A stretch of 64,000 nt of DNA from Gnetum montanum (lineage: Eukaryota > Streptophyta > Gnetopsida > Gnetales > Gnetaceae): contig MNCI01015613.1 of NCBI GenBank assembly GCA_015680685.1, positions 171,293-235,292 on the forward strand, in the 5' to 3' direction. This document shows positions 1 through 12,635 of this stretch, piece after piece. A program made the translations under genes and the position numbers. The stretch's first letter is position 1, and each line of letters opens with the position of its first letter. Below the pieces are notes generated by a model. That model made no database searches, was not told the origin of the DNA, and saw nothing but the letters and a program-made list of their open reading frames with translations.

Positions 1-2782
1 TCAGGTTGTGGCTATCATGATGGCTATCCTACTGTAGTTGCTACTTCTAGTGGAAGGAGAAAAGCATTTAGCAATGCCTTCATCTTCTTCTCTTTATTCC
101 ATGGATCATACATGATCCACATAGCTTGACCAATGTGGCCTAGTACGGGAACATTCCATGGACAAGACATTATTGGAAACAACTCCTAGACATTCACAAA
201 TCATGCTATGAATTATTTACATTCCACATCAAAAATCTTTACAAGGTTCTACAATTTATGGTAGACATTCATTATTCTAGCTAGGTTCTTAGCAACCGAT
301 CATTGGTTAGTAAATTGGATCAGAGAAGTTCAAGCTTCACATTAACTATTTCTAGTTGTTGCTTAGTGTCTTTGTGGTGCTTAAACTCAACCTCATAGAA
401 AAGGTATGAGCTAGCCACCTACTTATCCAATTCTAACCTTGACCTTTCAATTGTCAACATCACCAAGTTTTTGTAGTAGAGGTTGGTAAGCTCCATGTAT
501 TCTATCATCTCGTTGATTTGTAGCTCCATTAGGTAGATTTCTAGCTTGTTGTAACCATTTAAACCATCAAAGATTGGCTACCATACATCTCCTCTCTATT
601 GGAGCTGCTAGAGAACCTTGTTCATCTTTACCTTTGCTAGTTGGATTTCTTTCTCATTTACCTACTTGAGAAGCCCTACCTAGTTTCTGTAGTGATTTTT
701 CACATGGTTGAACATAGGGCCTCATTTTTCCAGGTGACTAACTTAATGGCTATTTTCTAGCAAAGTGCCCAGACCTCCTCCATTGATAGATTGCATTTTT
801 CTACTACCAACCTCCTCAAATCCATGTTCACCTTGGTGAGCTAATCCTACTACTATCTCACAAGTTCGATTATCTAATCTTTGTATTCTTCCACATTGTG
901 CAGGTGATAATTGTCTTTGGTCAAGGTCAAGTTCTCCTTGTAGACTTGCACCAAGTCCTTATCAATGTTGAAGTTAAGAGCCTCTAATAAGGATGCATCA
1001 AAGACCTCCATCTTGTTAGTGTTCTCAACCTATTTTAGTTAGCTCTAAAGCTATAGGAAAGCTTCATCCCATGTGATGATCTAGCTAAGAATGGTAAGAT
1101 TGACTAAGTAGGCTCTCAATCTTATAACCTCAATAGCCAACATTCAATTCTTCTTAGTGGCTACCTCAAGTTAGGCATTTGATACAATGAGCTTACCCTT
1201 TGCTTCCAATAGCTCCAACTATATTGTAGTAATCTCCTCTAAGAGATCATAGATCTCTAGAAGTGATTGCCTAATCCCCACTAGTTAGTCCAACACTTCT
1301 TCATTTTAAACTAGGCTTAATCTTTGGCTTGCCACTCCTATGAAAGCATGCACATCTCTAAGTGCAACAACATTTGGCATGGTTTCCATAGGAGCATTCA
1401 ATGCTTTTTTCATCCTATCAACCACCATCTCCATTGCTATTTCCTTTTCTTGATACTACATCACCAAGACAGTAGCTCCCTTACCCTCGTCTAGGTGCAT
1501 CGAGAAGGTTGTGACATTCTTAGAAATTTCAAAAAACTCCTATTGTCCAAGGATGGACACTGTAACCTCCTAGGCACTTTGGTTCAATCTTGTGAGCCCC
1601 TACAATCTCTGGATGGAAAACAATAGAGTAGTCTCTTCTAGCCAACTTATTATTCTAGTTACTTCGTTGAGATGGCTCAACACTAGCTAGTAGACTAATG
1701 GTTTACCACCATTTGACAATCCTTACTACTAGTACAAGAGTTACTTGTGGAGTTTTCTCATGCATTATATAGATACACAAGCCTCTAATGTTGTGTCTCT
1801 AATGGATCATGATGGTAGACGCTCCTCCTCAAGTAGTTTTGTTGGTGCTTTATCCATCATCATCTTCTACCAGGAGGTGACAGGAGCATGATCGATGATA
1901 TCATTAGCATAATGAGCTATGCCTCCCTTTTGAAAAAGTTTTTTTATTAGGCATGGGAAGGGGAGTGTCTTCCTCCCTCACTCATTTTTTTTTTCTGAAA
2001 TGCTTCTCAATCTCTAGGAAGATGAGCTAAGGGAGGTTGATAGAAAATTTTCTACTTAGAGCAGCATATGCATAGGCAAAGAAGATAGTGATCTTGCTAG
2101 GCTACACCATTGGGTTCAAGTGGTAGGCCACAATTTTGAAATAAACTTTCTCCACCTTCATTAATCTATTGTACTCCTTACAACTTACCCCATAGCATCA
2201 TTCAACCCACTCCTTCTTTACTTTAGGATCTACTTGCATTGGGATCTCTACCAATGTTTCCCTAGTGTCCAATAGTTTGAGGCCCTCTACAATGGCTTCA
2301 ATTGAATAGGACATGCTGATGTCTCTTGCCTTGATATTTGTGTCTACCTATTGGTTATTCCAAAAAAGGTAGGCTTTTTACATGTACCACTCCTCACTAG
2401 AAGTGAGGATGGACCACATGGAGGACCATTGTAATTAAGCCTTGACCTCCTCCAATGCTATATCTAAGAAGGGACCAAAGTTGAGTTCCTAAAGAACTAA
2501 ACTCTAAATTTTCTTTAAATGGATTCACTTAACGTAGGCCCCGATCAAAGTGACCTCCAGATTTGGCCTCGGCCTTGGCACCTTGTCCTACCTCAATTAG
2601 CCTATCTTGGCTATGGGAATTTGACAAATAGATTCCACTTTAGGCTCCTCTTGAATAGGTTCCATTGTGTGTATCTCTACTTTGCCTTCCTAGGGCTATT
2701 ATGGCTACAGGTCCCATCCTCTTCTTGGCCACTTCTCCCATGGTTGGGATGGTCCTTCACCCTATGGTCTCTTTGGTGCCAT
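1..2782 (-). pseudogene. Extra ORF downstream of pol, copy 1 (plant transposon protein-like, coiled coil), partial
   Basis: Reading starts at the ATG at 2782-2780, directly preceded on the minus strand by a CGTAG splice-acceptor-like end. The start (2782), the ELNFGPF segment (2488) and a helical segment at about 526 are all in one frame, so decay is mainly by in-frame stops and not by indels. Residues encoded by about 2500-2050 align clearly with copy 2 (27430-26879): both have ELNFGPF, MWSIL/LWSIL, YSIEAI/FSMKAI and a YFKI..YH block. The V-x-F-S-x3-I-x3-L-x-L-P pattern in copy 2 resembles the plant-specific 'putative plant transposon protein' family; that assignment is inference. The rest is helix-rich and Gln/Glu/Lys-rich, suggesting coiled coil. 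Function is unknown. It continues off the window edge. Confidence 0.6.
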
Positions 2783-3215
2783 CTACGATCACAAACATAA
2801 CCCAAGATTAGTGTTTTATGTGTAACCATTAATACCTTTGATACCATTTCTCATTTGGCAAGATACACTTTGGTTAGTTCTAATCATTGTAGATGGATTA
2901 TTTTATTATTATTTAATCTATTTAGCTATCCAAGTTTGTTGATGAGGTTTAACTTAGTATAGATTGGTAATCTTAATAATATTTTATTAGTTAAATCTTG
3001 GGAAGTTAGAAACATTTCAAAAAATGTTCTATCATAAACCATAGGTTTGTGTCCCCACAATGTAAAGCTCAACTCTAGTAGTTAAAGGTTCAAAGAATGA
3101 GTAAATTCGAACAAGCAGTTAGAAAGTTATAGCCTTGGGAAGGTTCTAGGCTCTAAAAATTACAAAAACTACTCTAGCATTATGAGGCTAATGTGAAAAT
3201 TTGGCTAACTCCCAT
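2783..3215 (-). other. Putative transcribed leader or 5' intron of extra ORF copy 1
   Basis: This stretch lies between the TATA-like box at about 3223 and the ATG at 2782. Its last bases before the ATG (GATCGTAG on the minus strand) look like a 3' splice site, as do those before the ATG of copy 2 (GATTACAG). Both leaders share a block ending in ATxTTTCTAACTT. A donor site could not be picked with confidence. A TGGTATCAAAGG string at about 2855-2844 resembles a tRNA-Met primer site but lies inside this leader and is probably fortuitous. Confidence 0.35.
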
Positions 3216-3276
3216 CATGTATTTATAGTATTTTTTCCATGCATTGATGATGATACATCGATGCATCCATAGATAA
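3216..3276 (-). promoter_or_regulatory. Internal promoter of extra ORF copy 1: palindrome module plus TATA box
   Basis: On the minus strand, a block with GGATGCATCGATGTATC and a CATCAATGC element lies just upstream of CTATAAATACATG. The same two elements in the same order precede the TATA box in this element's own LTR (about 11962-11886), which has CATGCATCGATACAG and CATCAATGT. The internal promoter therefore looks like a copy of the LTR U3 module. Promoter function is inferred from arrangement only. Confidence 0.5.
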
Positions 3277-3280
3277 AAAT

Positions 3281-4675
3281 TTTCACTTGCAAAAAACTAA
3301 AGATAGAAAAATATTTTTTCAATGAACTTAGAGCTCAAAGGAAGCATGAAAAGCCTAAATTAAGGACAAAGCATTAAAGAGGGCTTGGCATGCAGTTGGG
3401 AAAGGAGATTTGGTTGGAGTTAAAAATCAAAGAGGGTAGAAACTAGATGTTTTTTGGTGGAAAACAATGGTTTTCATAGTGAAATGACTAAGGGATAGGA
3501 AAGTTAATCATCAAAGCTAAGGAGTATGCAAGTGGGTGCTCTTGATAGTAGGTGCATGCCCTTAATGTCCTTACATATCCTCATACCAAGGAGTCCATGG
3601 ACCCCAAGGATGATTAATGGATATGGATTGTTAAAAAGTGAATCACACAAGATACCACCAAAGAATTAAGACACATCTAAATGGACACATTAATTAAACA
3701 TGACAATAGGTAGTGAGATGACAAATGAATTGAAGTGATGAGAAGAGAAATGATGAAATGGAGTTCCTTATTCCTGTCACATGAAGTCCTTGTAGAGTTT
3801 GTGATTAAGGTGATCTTGGGAATAGCACATCCTTAGTTGGAATCAAGATCAACCACTTTCAATGGCTTTGCATCGATACTTTAATACAATTCAATCCCCC
3901 AAAGCTCTTGGATACCATAATGAGCACCTATCATTCTAAATAGATAAGAAAAGAGAAGCAAGAAGTGAAGAGGGCCTTAATTAGAGGGATGCCTTTAAGC
4001 ATGGGTAACATGTCTTTTCAGCCCCATAACCAATGCTTGTAGTCCATTATTTTATCTAAGGGGTGTGCTTTGAATTCCCATGTGTTGTGTTTTTCTTCAT
4101 GAAAACTACATCATGCAAAGACATTACTTTCTGTTATTGGTCGACGGTAGGAATGGTGAAGAACTAATGAAAATACCCCTAAAACTCTGAATGGTTAGTA
4201 GGTACAAAAGGTAATAAATTTCCTTGAAGCCACACCCTTGCCAATTCCACTTGATTCATTTTATGTCTAGGAGCACCAACATCACAAGTTCATTCAACAT
4301 TGTTATTAGAAAGAACCCCATGCTCTCTAGAACAAAAGAAACACCATGGAATTTTAAGTAGAATGGTTCGATGTCATCAACTCACTACCTAGTACCATGT
4401 GAAAACCAACATACCATTAATCAATGTCAAAATTAAATGATGAAATTCAGTCATTAAGTAATAAATTTAGTGATAAAATTCAATTAATCACCAATAATTA
4501 GCAACTGAGTTTGGCATCAAAGTCCTAATGGCAATAAAGAAGAAAAAGACATGTAAGACATTTCAAATAAAGGAAAATATAAAATAAATTGCAAAATATT
4601 CAAGAAAATGAAAAACATATGAAACATGGTATAAAATAAAAAAGTTGAAAAATTGAGGAGCCACTTCATAGGATG
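3281..4675. other. Post-pol linker of element 1, no gene recognised
   Basis: This lies between the pol stop at 4676 and the internal promoter. The part next to pol (about 4430-4660) is A-rich on the plus strand, so T-rich in the sense of the element, matching the T-rich stretches after pol in elements B (57530-57720) and A (62090-62280). No continuous coding frame was found. Confidence 0.5.
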
Positions 4676-7600
4676 TTAACATGGATGGCCATCTTCCCCA
4701 TGACTGAGTTGGAGGGGAGAGATTTGAAAGATTGAGCATGCTTGGCCATCATATGTGGTGTTATTCCTACTAGTTTTTCTTATCTCTAGGAAAGGCTTAA
4801 GTTGTTGGATGTTGACTAATAACCTTTTTTGTGGGCTATTAGGATGGTATATCATTATGGCCCCAGATGGAAAAGTTTCATATATAATGTAAAGGCTCTC
4901 CCATAGCATTTGAGATTTAGTATGTTAAAGTACATGCATGAGGTTCTAGTAGAGCACCTTATCTCCTGGTTGAAACTTTACTTTTCTTATTTGAATGTCA
5001 TGGAATTATTTGTTATGTACCTTATGTACTTCATTCAATGATAGCGTGACTAATCTATTCTTGTCTAGTATGTTAAGATTCATTAGTATTTTTCTTTGGG
5101 CTTGACTTAAGTCCAAGTCAAGGTCACATATCATTGAAAGTCTACAAAGCTTAGCTTGGATGGGAATAGCTAGAAGTTTTTCATACACTAAGTCATAAGG
5201 AGAATAACCAATAGGAATTATCCACATTGAACAATAGGACCAAAGAGCATCATTGAGTTTATTGCTCCAATACTTCCTATATTTACTAATTGTATGTGTT
5301 AGTATTTTGGTAATTTCCTTATTGATGATCCCAGCTTGATCGTTGGCTTGGGGGTGGTATGAAGTTGTTCATTTATGTTCAACCCCTAAGCATTGCATGA
5401 GCTTTTAAAAAGTGGCACTAGTGAAGTATGTTCCATTATTAGAAATTAGTACTTGTGGCATACCAAACCTGTCTACAACATTTTGTTATATAAATTGTGC
5501 CATTGTAGAAGATTAATAGTTAGTAATGGTAGTGGGTTCAACCTATATGGTGTAGTAATCAACAACAATGATGATGTAGGCCTTTCTATTTGACATAGGG
5601 TTGATGGTCCCTATGAAATTAATCCCCTAAAGATTGAAAGGCTCTAGCAGTTGGAGCCACTATTGCAATCCTTCCATGTGCATGACCATCCCTTCATCAT
5701 GTTGGAATCTAGCATAGGAACAAAAGAATTGATGGGCATCCTTGAAGATTATGGACTAATAATATCCTACCATGAGGATCTTAATGGCTATCCTCCTTCC
5801 AACATAGTAGCCCCCACAAGGACCCTCATGTGCATCCTAGAGGACTCAAAGTTGATCTACATCAAGGACACACCATCATACCATTCCATCTGCACAACTC
5901 TTGTAGAGGTTATCATTGATGTCCATGAAGTGTTTGACCTACTGAATAAACTATTGTTTCTTCTTATTTTTCCACTCTTGCAACATCTCCTAAGTGAGTA
6001 GATAAGAAAGGATGCTGTCATACTAATTTTTTTCTTCAAGATTTTGAGAGTTAATGGAACTAGCAAAGAGAAGTTCAATAAGAAATTGATCAAACAATGG
6101 ACTCTCATCATCTTTGTTGTCCCATCTCAACCAAGACAAGTGGTCAGCCATCATATTCTCAATTTCTATCCAATCAACCATCATTAAATCAAACTCTTAA
6201 AGGATCACCAACCACTGTATGACATGGGGGCTCACCATTGGTTGTTCATTAGGAACTAAATGGTACTATGATCGGTGTGCATCGAAATCTTATAGCCAAG
6301 CACATAGTGCCTGAATATCTCTAACATATACACCACTATCATAAGCTCCTTTTTAGTGATGATGTAGTTGAGTTATGCATCCATTATGCTTATGCTTTTA
6401 TAGTGGATGTAATATGGACATTTTTTATGATCCATCTATGAAAGCACAATCCCCAAGACATAATTTGATGCATCCGTCATGATGTGGAATGGCCTAAACT
6501 AATATGGTGGTCGTAGAATAGAAGTTTCTATGAGTTTTTGCTTCAACTACTAGAATGCATTCTCACATTCCTTGGTCAAAATGAATTATGCATCTTTCTT
6601 TGTGAGATCCACCAATGACTTGGTGATATTTAAGAAATTTTCAATGAAGTGCTTGTAGTAACCAATGTGGCCAAGGAATGACCTCATGTCCTTCACTATT
6701 TCTAGTTGTCTAGTTGTTCCTTGGATGACCCTTATTTTTTTGGATCTACCTTGATCCCCTTTTTTGAAATCATATGCCCTAAGACAATGCCATTTTGGAC
6801 CATTAGATGGCTATTTTTCCAACTAAGCCTTAGGTTTTTCTCCATACATCTTTGAAGAACATGCTCAAGGTGGTACAATACTTACTTAACATGGTGGTAC
6901 AATACTTACTTAAATATAGCCCCATAGGTAGAGAAGTCATTCATGAAGACTTCTACCCTACTACCGATCTAATACTAGAAGATGCTTAGGACCAAACATT
7001 GAATTGTAGTAGGAGCATTACATAGGCCAAGAGGCATCTTTCTTTTTGTGAAAGTCCCCAAAGGACTTTTGAATGTTATCTTGCCCTGGTCTTTCAATGT
7101 AATATGGATCTAGTTATAGCCACTATAATCATCCAAAAAGCTATAGTAATAATGCCCCACAATGGTATCTAGCATTTGATCCACAAATGGCAATGGAAAA
7201 TGATCTTTGTAAGTGATCATATTCAATAGCTGAAAGTCTATATAGACTCTCCACTTTTCTCCCTTCTTTGGCACAATAACAAGTGGGCTAATCCACTCAC
7301 TATCCACAATTAAGTAGATGAACTCGACCTTGAGGAGTTGCTTAATTTTCATCTTAAAGATTTACTTGAGCTTTGGGTTCAAGCGTCTTTGCATCTACCT
7401 CTTTGGTTTAATGTAGGAGTTTGTATAAATTTTGTGTTGACATATCCTAGGATCGATTATTATTAACTCATGATATCACCAGGTGAAGGCTATTGGCCAT
7501 TTTTTCACAGCTTCTAGTAATTTCTTCTTTTTTGCAAGAGCAAGTGTAACATTAATAATGACTACCTTGCCATTTTTTAAAAAAGCATATTTCATTCCTA

Positions 7601-8353
7601 CCAATAGAGCCTTTAACTCAAGGGGCTCTTGCTTAAAAGTTTTAGGGATCTCCAACTCTCCTTAATTGATTTCACTTTGTACATCAGAGAGTTAGTAATG
7701 AAACTACTCCAACGTGTCCATGCTTTGGACATATGAACTCATGAGGCTCTCAGCTTGTTCCATGCATATTGTTGATCTAGCCTCATTATCTATGGTCAAC
7801 CACTAGGTATACCTCTATTTAGTGGCTACTATATATAGGCACCTCTAAATTTTTGTTATCTCTACACACTGATTGCATGCTTGAAGGGATGTTCCCTTGA
7901 TGATCCATAGTCTTTGCACATAATGGCACCCTGTCTCATTGTATATGATGCATAGAACTCTCTTCTTCTTGATCTTTTTAAATTTATTTTTCTTAGAAAT
8001 CTCCAAGGAAAGATCTCAAATTCCCAACCTAACATCAATTATGCTCAGCCATGCTCTCCCCAAGATGATAGAAAAGACCCCTTTGCAACTCTCCACATGG
8101 ATCATCAAGAAATTAGCAAGATAGTACCACCCACAAACTATGGTCACAATGTCTTTCATCAATCCTAAAGGAACAATTATGGATTAGTTTGCTATCTCCA
8201 ATCTAATGTTGCTCTTTTTTAAGAAGGTAGGTTCTAGGCTTTATACATTTCTTATGAAATCAAGTTAACACTGAAACTTGAATCAAAAAGAGCCTTACAT
8301 AGTTCATTTTTGGTAATCTGGAAGTAAATAAGAGGACTCCCAAGATTAGATCT
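4676..8353 (-). pseudogene. pol: Decayed pol polyprotein of element 1 (PR, RT, RNase H, IN)
   Basis: The order on the minus strand is protease region (8353 to about 7700), RT (about 7400-6700), RNase H (about 6600-6110) and integrase (about 6110-4676). RT is recognised from SPLVIVPKKGEKWR, the YSFLDDYSGYN block (7352-7110) and a later FMNDFS motif in place of the usual F-x-D-D, a likely loss of a catalytic aspartate. RNase H ends in a RWDNKDDES segment that runs straight into the integrase zinc region at about 6110, an uninterrupted reference for the split copy in element B. The C terminus has GYSPYDLVYEK (5227) and ends DGHPC-stop at 4676, as in element B. Many in-frame stops and some frameshifts prevent function. 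Confidence 0.75.
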
Positions 8354-10990
8354 CTAACTACAAAAATGTTCAACCTTAAAACAATCTTTAATCACATGGG
8401 TCAACATGATAATGTCCAATTGGGAAGCACTATGATTTAAAGGTTGCTTGATGAGACTTTTAGAGGTTAACATAGCAAGATTAATAGCCACATTCATTTG
8501 TGAGGGCTTTGTGGGACTATTGATTCTAAAAAATGACCTCTTGCAAGGCTTGGATTTAGCACCACTTAGTTGATGAGCTAGTTGTAAGTTTACTACCCTT
8601 GTAGTATTATTTTTTATTTTTTTTTGGTTGTGATTGGGTAGGTATTTCACCCTACATGGATAGAGCAGGTGGCAAAGAAGTTCATGATGATGGTGTAAGA
8701 GTGGACAAATTTTGAGAAGGATAGAAAGAAAAAGGAGACTCCTTCCTTGGAGAAGGTGCTCTATAGTGCTCTAGAGGATAGTAGTGGTATGAAAAACAAG
8801 CATGACTAGAAGAGTCACACGGAGAGATTGGCTACTGAATGTAGTACACATAGGGATTATACTGGTGATAAGAGTACTACTACCTTGGAGGTGGCATCCC
8901 CCATAACTATGGGTGTTGCCACTACTTATACTACCCTTGAGGTTGAGACAGTGCTCCACTCAGCTAGTAAGCTTATTGGTGGAATTACTATCCATAGTTA
9001 CCTTGTGGATAAGGCAACTACCTAGGTACTTACCATTTTTCCAATATAGGATTTAAAGCATGCATCCCTTATTCTTGTAAGTATGAAAATACAAGGCAAT
9101 ATTCCTTGGGATGTTCATATTGGCAGATGTCACATCCATCATCATCAGTTTCTGAATCTACAACCTCTTCAACTACTATAGCTTTATCCTTCTTTTTATG
9201 ATATCCCTATCCAACATTCTTCTTTTTCCTTCTTTCATGATCACTATCTCCTTGATCTCTATGTTCCTCTGTAATCTTTAGAGCATTTTGAAACTTCTCA
9301 TCTAAGAAGTTTCACATCTTATCAACCTTAGCTGATATTTTAGTAATAGATGTTTGATCGACAAGGTGTTCCTTTGCATCACTTTCATCAAGTGGTGCCT
9401 CTTCCTCATTCTCATAGAAACAAACCTTCCTGTTGTGGATGGAGGGGTATTTATTATATTCTTCTACACTTTTTATTTTTTTTTTCATATCTTCTTCCTC
9501 TCTAGTCAATTTCTCAATGAGCCTTTAAATTTGATGGGCCCTTACCTCAAAAATTCTTCCTTGGGCATAAATCCAAAGGGTTCTTCTTATTTTAGTTTTG
9601 AGCCAATCTATGATATGATTTAGCTAATCCTATTAAGAGTATCCATGGCCTTGGGCATTAATGCAACAAAGAGTAGTAGTAGGCCATGGCTACATCCAAG
9701 GACTCATGAATGCCTTATTTCCAACCTTGGATTTTCCTCCTTGGATTGGACACTCTAGAGTATGTTTGGTATTTGTCATTGAACTCTAGTAGTGTACTCC
9801 ATCATTGAATAGATTCTAATTCCAAGGATTGGTACCAACTTTATGCTTCCTTTATGAGTGTCCTTGGAACTAATTTCAACTTTTTTCATTTATTTTCCAC
9901 ATTTTGCAAGGCACATGCATCATGGAAGGCTTGCCAATAATTCTGTGGATCTGAATTATATTTCCCTCAAACTTGGCAATTTTGCTCATATCTAGTCATT
10001 TAATGCAGCTATTTTTCAAGTGCCTAGTGAAAATTATAACAGCCTCTAAAATATTCAACATATTTCTGGTAACTAGTAGGAGTTCATCATAGTCATAGCC
10101 ATGATGCCTATAATGAGTCTTGTTATGACTTCATTCTTTGTGATGCTCCTCCCCTTATTGTTGTTCATGCCCCTAGTCCTTGTTTTCTTGGTGAGATCTA
10201 TGATCATCCCTATCCTTCCATTCATCTCCAGCACAATCTTTGTTACTTCTTCCATGGTTCTAGCCTTTGCTTCTCCTATCAGAGTTGGAGAAGAAAGATG
10301 ATGAGGATGATGATGAAGGCAAAGTGGAAGGAGAATAAGCACCAAAATGATGTCCACTACCTCCTCTTCTTCAATCCCTACTCCAATCACTATGTTTATC
10401 TTTCTCCTAATGCTTTTCATTGTCCCTATCTCTAGAATAATGGCTATGATTACCATCTTTTAAGGCCCCTTGATCTTGAGACTCATTCTTCCCATCACCA
10501 AGGTTGTCCACAGTTGACTGCAACCATTAGTTAAGGATCTTCCCATCAAAGAGAGGAAGAGAATCTGTGTATTGGGAGGCACCTAAATAGAAGTCCTCAC
10601 TTTCTTTGTGTGTTTGCAATGACAAATGGTTATGAAACCTTTTGTCTTTTGAAGCCTCAAATCAAGCTTCTATTTTTCGATCTTTCTTCCGTCAAGCGTC
10701 TATGGGATGATAATTCTAATAAGCATGGTCTTGGACCTCGTACTCTACATTAAGTTTAGGAATGCCCAACTTCATGATATTGTTCAACAGCATTGTGGGA
10801 ATAGATCGGTCAGGAGGCAACATGATGTTTCCTTCCATGTCCCTCCAATGCAGCTACTCATCTCGATAGAAGATGAAGGTGAAATCCATAGTGTAAGAAT
10901 CGAAATGAGTATAGAAAACCTTGAAGTATTGTGGCACATGTATCTTTTGGCCTTCTTTCCTTTGATTGTATTTGCTTATAAATGGTGATG
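8354..10990 (-). pseudogene. gag: Decayed gag of element 1
   Basis: Several segments align with the better preserved gag of element A. At 9509-9312, EEYNKYPSIHNRKVCFYENEEE matches a like block in A at about 60090-60150, followed by AKVDKM against AKVDQM. At 8650-8354, TRVVNLQLA, RSFFRINSPTKPSQ and VIMLTHVI-like motifs match A at about 60930-61140. A charged, Arg/Ser-rich segment lies at about 10456-10073. Gag forms the particle core in intact elements. Stops and frame changes are frequent, so no full reading frame remains. The 5' part (10990-10457) is assigned by position only. Confidence 0.6.
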
Positions 10991-11151
10991 GAGAATATTC
11001 CTTGCAAGAATAAGCCATATCAATGATTCTTCAAAAATAGTGTGTGTTTGTTATAATTATGTATCTTAATGATTTAGTGTTATTTTCCTTTACAACGTCA
11101 TTAGATGTTTTCACTATCATTCCTATGTAGCACACCTAGCTAACTAAGTCC

Positions 11152-11167
11152 CTAGCAATGGCACCAA
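11152..11167 (-). other. Primer-binding site of element 1 (tRNA-Asp type)
   Basis: Read on the minus strand this is TTGGTGCCATTGCTAG, immediately inside the LTR end. The Athila/Tat primer site is TGGCGCCGTTGCCGGGGA; the differences are mainly C/T and G/A transitions. The same site occurs in much better form in element A (58442-58459). Confidence 0.7.
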
Positions 11168-11984
11168 TGGGGAGCAGTAAGTAGACCCTATGCCTAACCA
11201 TATGAATCACAATTATTACACTAGCGATCTAGTCAAATTTTGTGGAGTTAGCCCCTAAATGCATCAATGGGGCAAAGATAGTAACTTGACATATGATCGT
11301 TATCTTCTTGGCCTTACTTGTATGCATGCAAGTGTATGGTTAAGTGTAAGCTAAGGCATAGGATTTTTATTATATTTTTTATATTTTATTTTATTTTATC
11401 TAAGTAAAAAACAAAGGTAATTAATTGTAAATTTACTAATTAACTATCTAATTTATTAATCTAACTATCCTAACATAAGCATATGGACCCACCTTCCATG
11501 CAAATACTAAACTTGTTAGGAACACTACTAAATTACCAAGTGTTAGGCTACTAGACAGACTAAGTGATAACACTACTATGATTACCAAGCATTAATGGTA
11601 TGTTCAAGGTAGTCATACTTATGTGTGATTATTAAGGATATTAACTAACTAAGTTCATAAATATAAAATGCATAAGTAGTAAAGTGCATAATGGAATTCC
11701 AAGAATCATGCCTGTATTGTCAATCCATCAAAGTGTTTAGGTATATTGATGTTCAAATAAGGAACCGTACAATCCTTGAAGTCCTATTGTGGGCACTTAG
11801 AAAATATTCTAACTTTGATGGAAGAAAACTGCAAGAACTTGGCTACTCTATGAACTTAACATGCCATAAATATGGTGGCTATGCACATTTATATAGGCAA
11901 AATAAGACACTTCGTTGATGAGGCTACATTGATGGGGCTGTATCGATGCATGCCCATAAATGTAGCCTATCAAATGATTCATCA
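11168..11984 (-). repeat. 5' LTR of element 1 (817 bp)
   Basis: In element orientation it begins TGATGAATCATTTG (ending at plus-strand 11984) and ends GCTCCCCA next to the primer site. A TATA box (CCTATATAAATG) lies at about 11897-11886, only about 90 bp from the LTR start, so U3 is very short. Between them are a CATCAATGT element and CATGCATCGATACAG (11955-11938). The partner 3' LTR is outside the window. Short ORFs inside the LTR are not genes. Confidence 0.7.
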
Positions 11985-12635
11985 CTTGGGCTTGCTCATG
12001 GGATTTGTGTATATTCAATGTTTACATTTACATGGATCAATTCTTATGATATCATCATAAGATCAAGAAAAGGTCATTGATCATTTGTTAACCACTTCTT
12101 GCATCTTTCACTTCTACTTCTTAGTTAGGTGACCATTGATTATTATCAATTTGATGCTTTTTAGGTACACATATTCTAAAGACTTTAGAAATGATTTTAG
12201 TCCAATAGGCTCTAGCACCAATTCCTATGAAATCTCAAATTTTTCTAATTAATATTTTCTTCTTGGATGTATATAGAATATGAAGGTTTCTAATATACCC
12301 TTTCCATTTCATCTAGTTTGTCCACATAAGAACTAGGGAACTTCTTTATGAGATTTCATACATATTTTAGACTTGACTTCTTCTATTGTTGTTAGCCACT
12401 AGATGCCTTCTTATTTTGTGACTACTACATACAAGCATTATTGTACACATATTTCCTCTGAATAAGTGCTACATGTTAAGTGATTAAGTGCTTTTAGGCT
12501 TTAAATTTTCTACACATAGATGCACACCATGTTACTATATGTAATGCATGGAACTCTTTTCTTCTCAATGAAGCCATGTTCATTCCCCTTGATAATTTCC
12601 AAAGAGAGATTTGCTACCAAGCTTAGCATTACTGG
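11985..12635 (-). mobile_element. Element 3, left fragment: protease-RT linker of an older Athila/Tat-like copy
   Basis: The plus-strand sequence follows the protease-to-RT linker of element 1 (about 7400-8030) at about 60-70% by eye. Examples are GATATCATC... against GATATCACC..., GATCATTTGTTAACCACTTC against GGCCATTTTTTCACAGCTTC, and GCATGGAACTCTTTTCTTCT against GCATAGAACTCTCTTCTTCT. It is cut on the left by element 1 at 11985 and on the right by C2 at 12636, and resumes at 19533. No frame is open. Confidence 0.65.

Larger units (their letters stand above)
1..11984 (-). mobile_element. Element 1: Athila/Tat-like LTR retrotransposon, 3' end outside window
   Basis: On the minus strand the order is LTR (11984-11168), tRNA-Asp-type primer site, gag (about 10990-8354), protease, reverse transcriptase, RNase H, integrase (ending at 4676), a non-coding linker, an internal promoter (about 3276-3216) and an extra coiled-coil gene (2782 to beyond position 1). 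Order and primer site place it with the Athila/Tat branch of Ty3/gypsy. Every gene is broken. The sequence to the right of its LTR (11985 onward) is the protease-RT linker of an older relative, so element 1 inserted there. The base-pair target duplication cannot be checked because the left end is missing. Confidence 0.75.

Noticed and set aside
2844-2855. tRNA-Met-type primer site TGGTATCAAAGG before the extra gene copy 1
   Set aside because: It is not next to an LTR end and is not conserved at the same place in copy 2, so the extra gene is not shown to be a separate LTR element.
12631-12635. Target duplication for C2 (compared with 19533-19537)
   Set aside because: ACTGG and CCATG do not match; the insertion is supported by homology of the flanks and not by a duplication.
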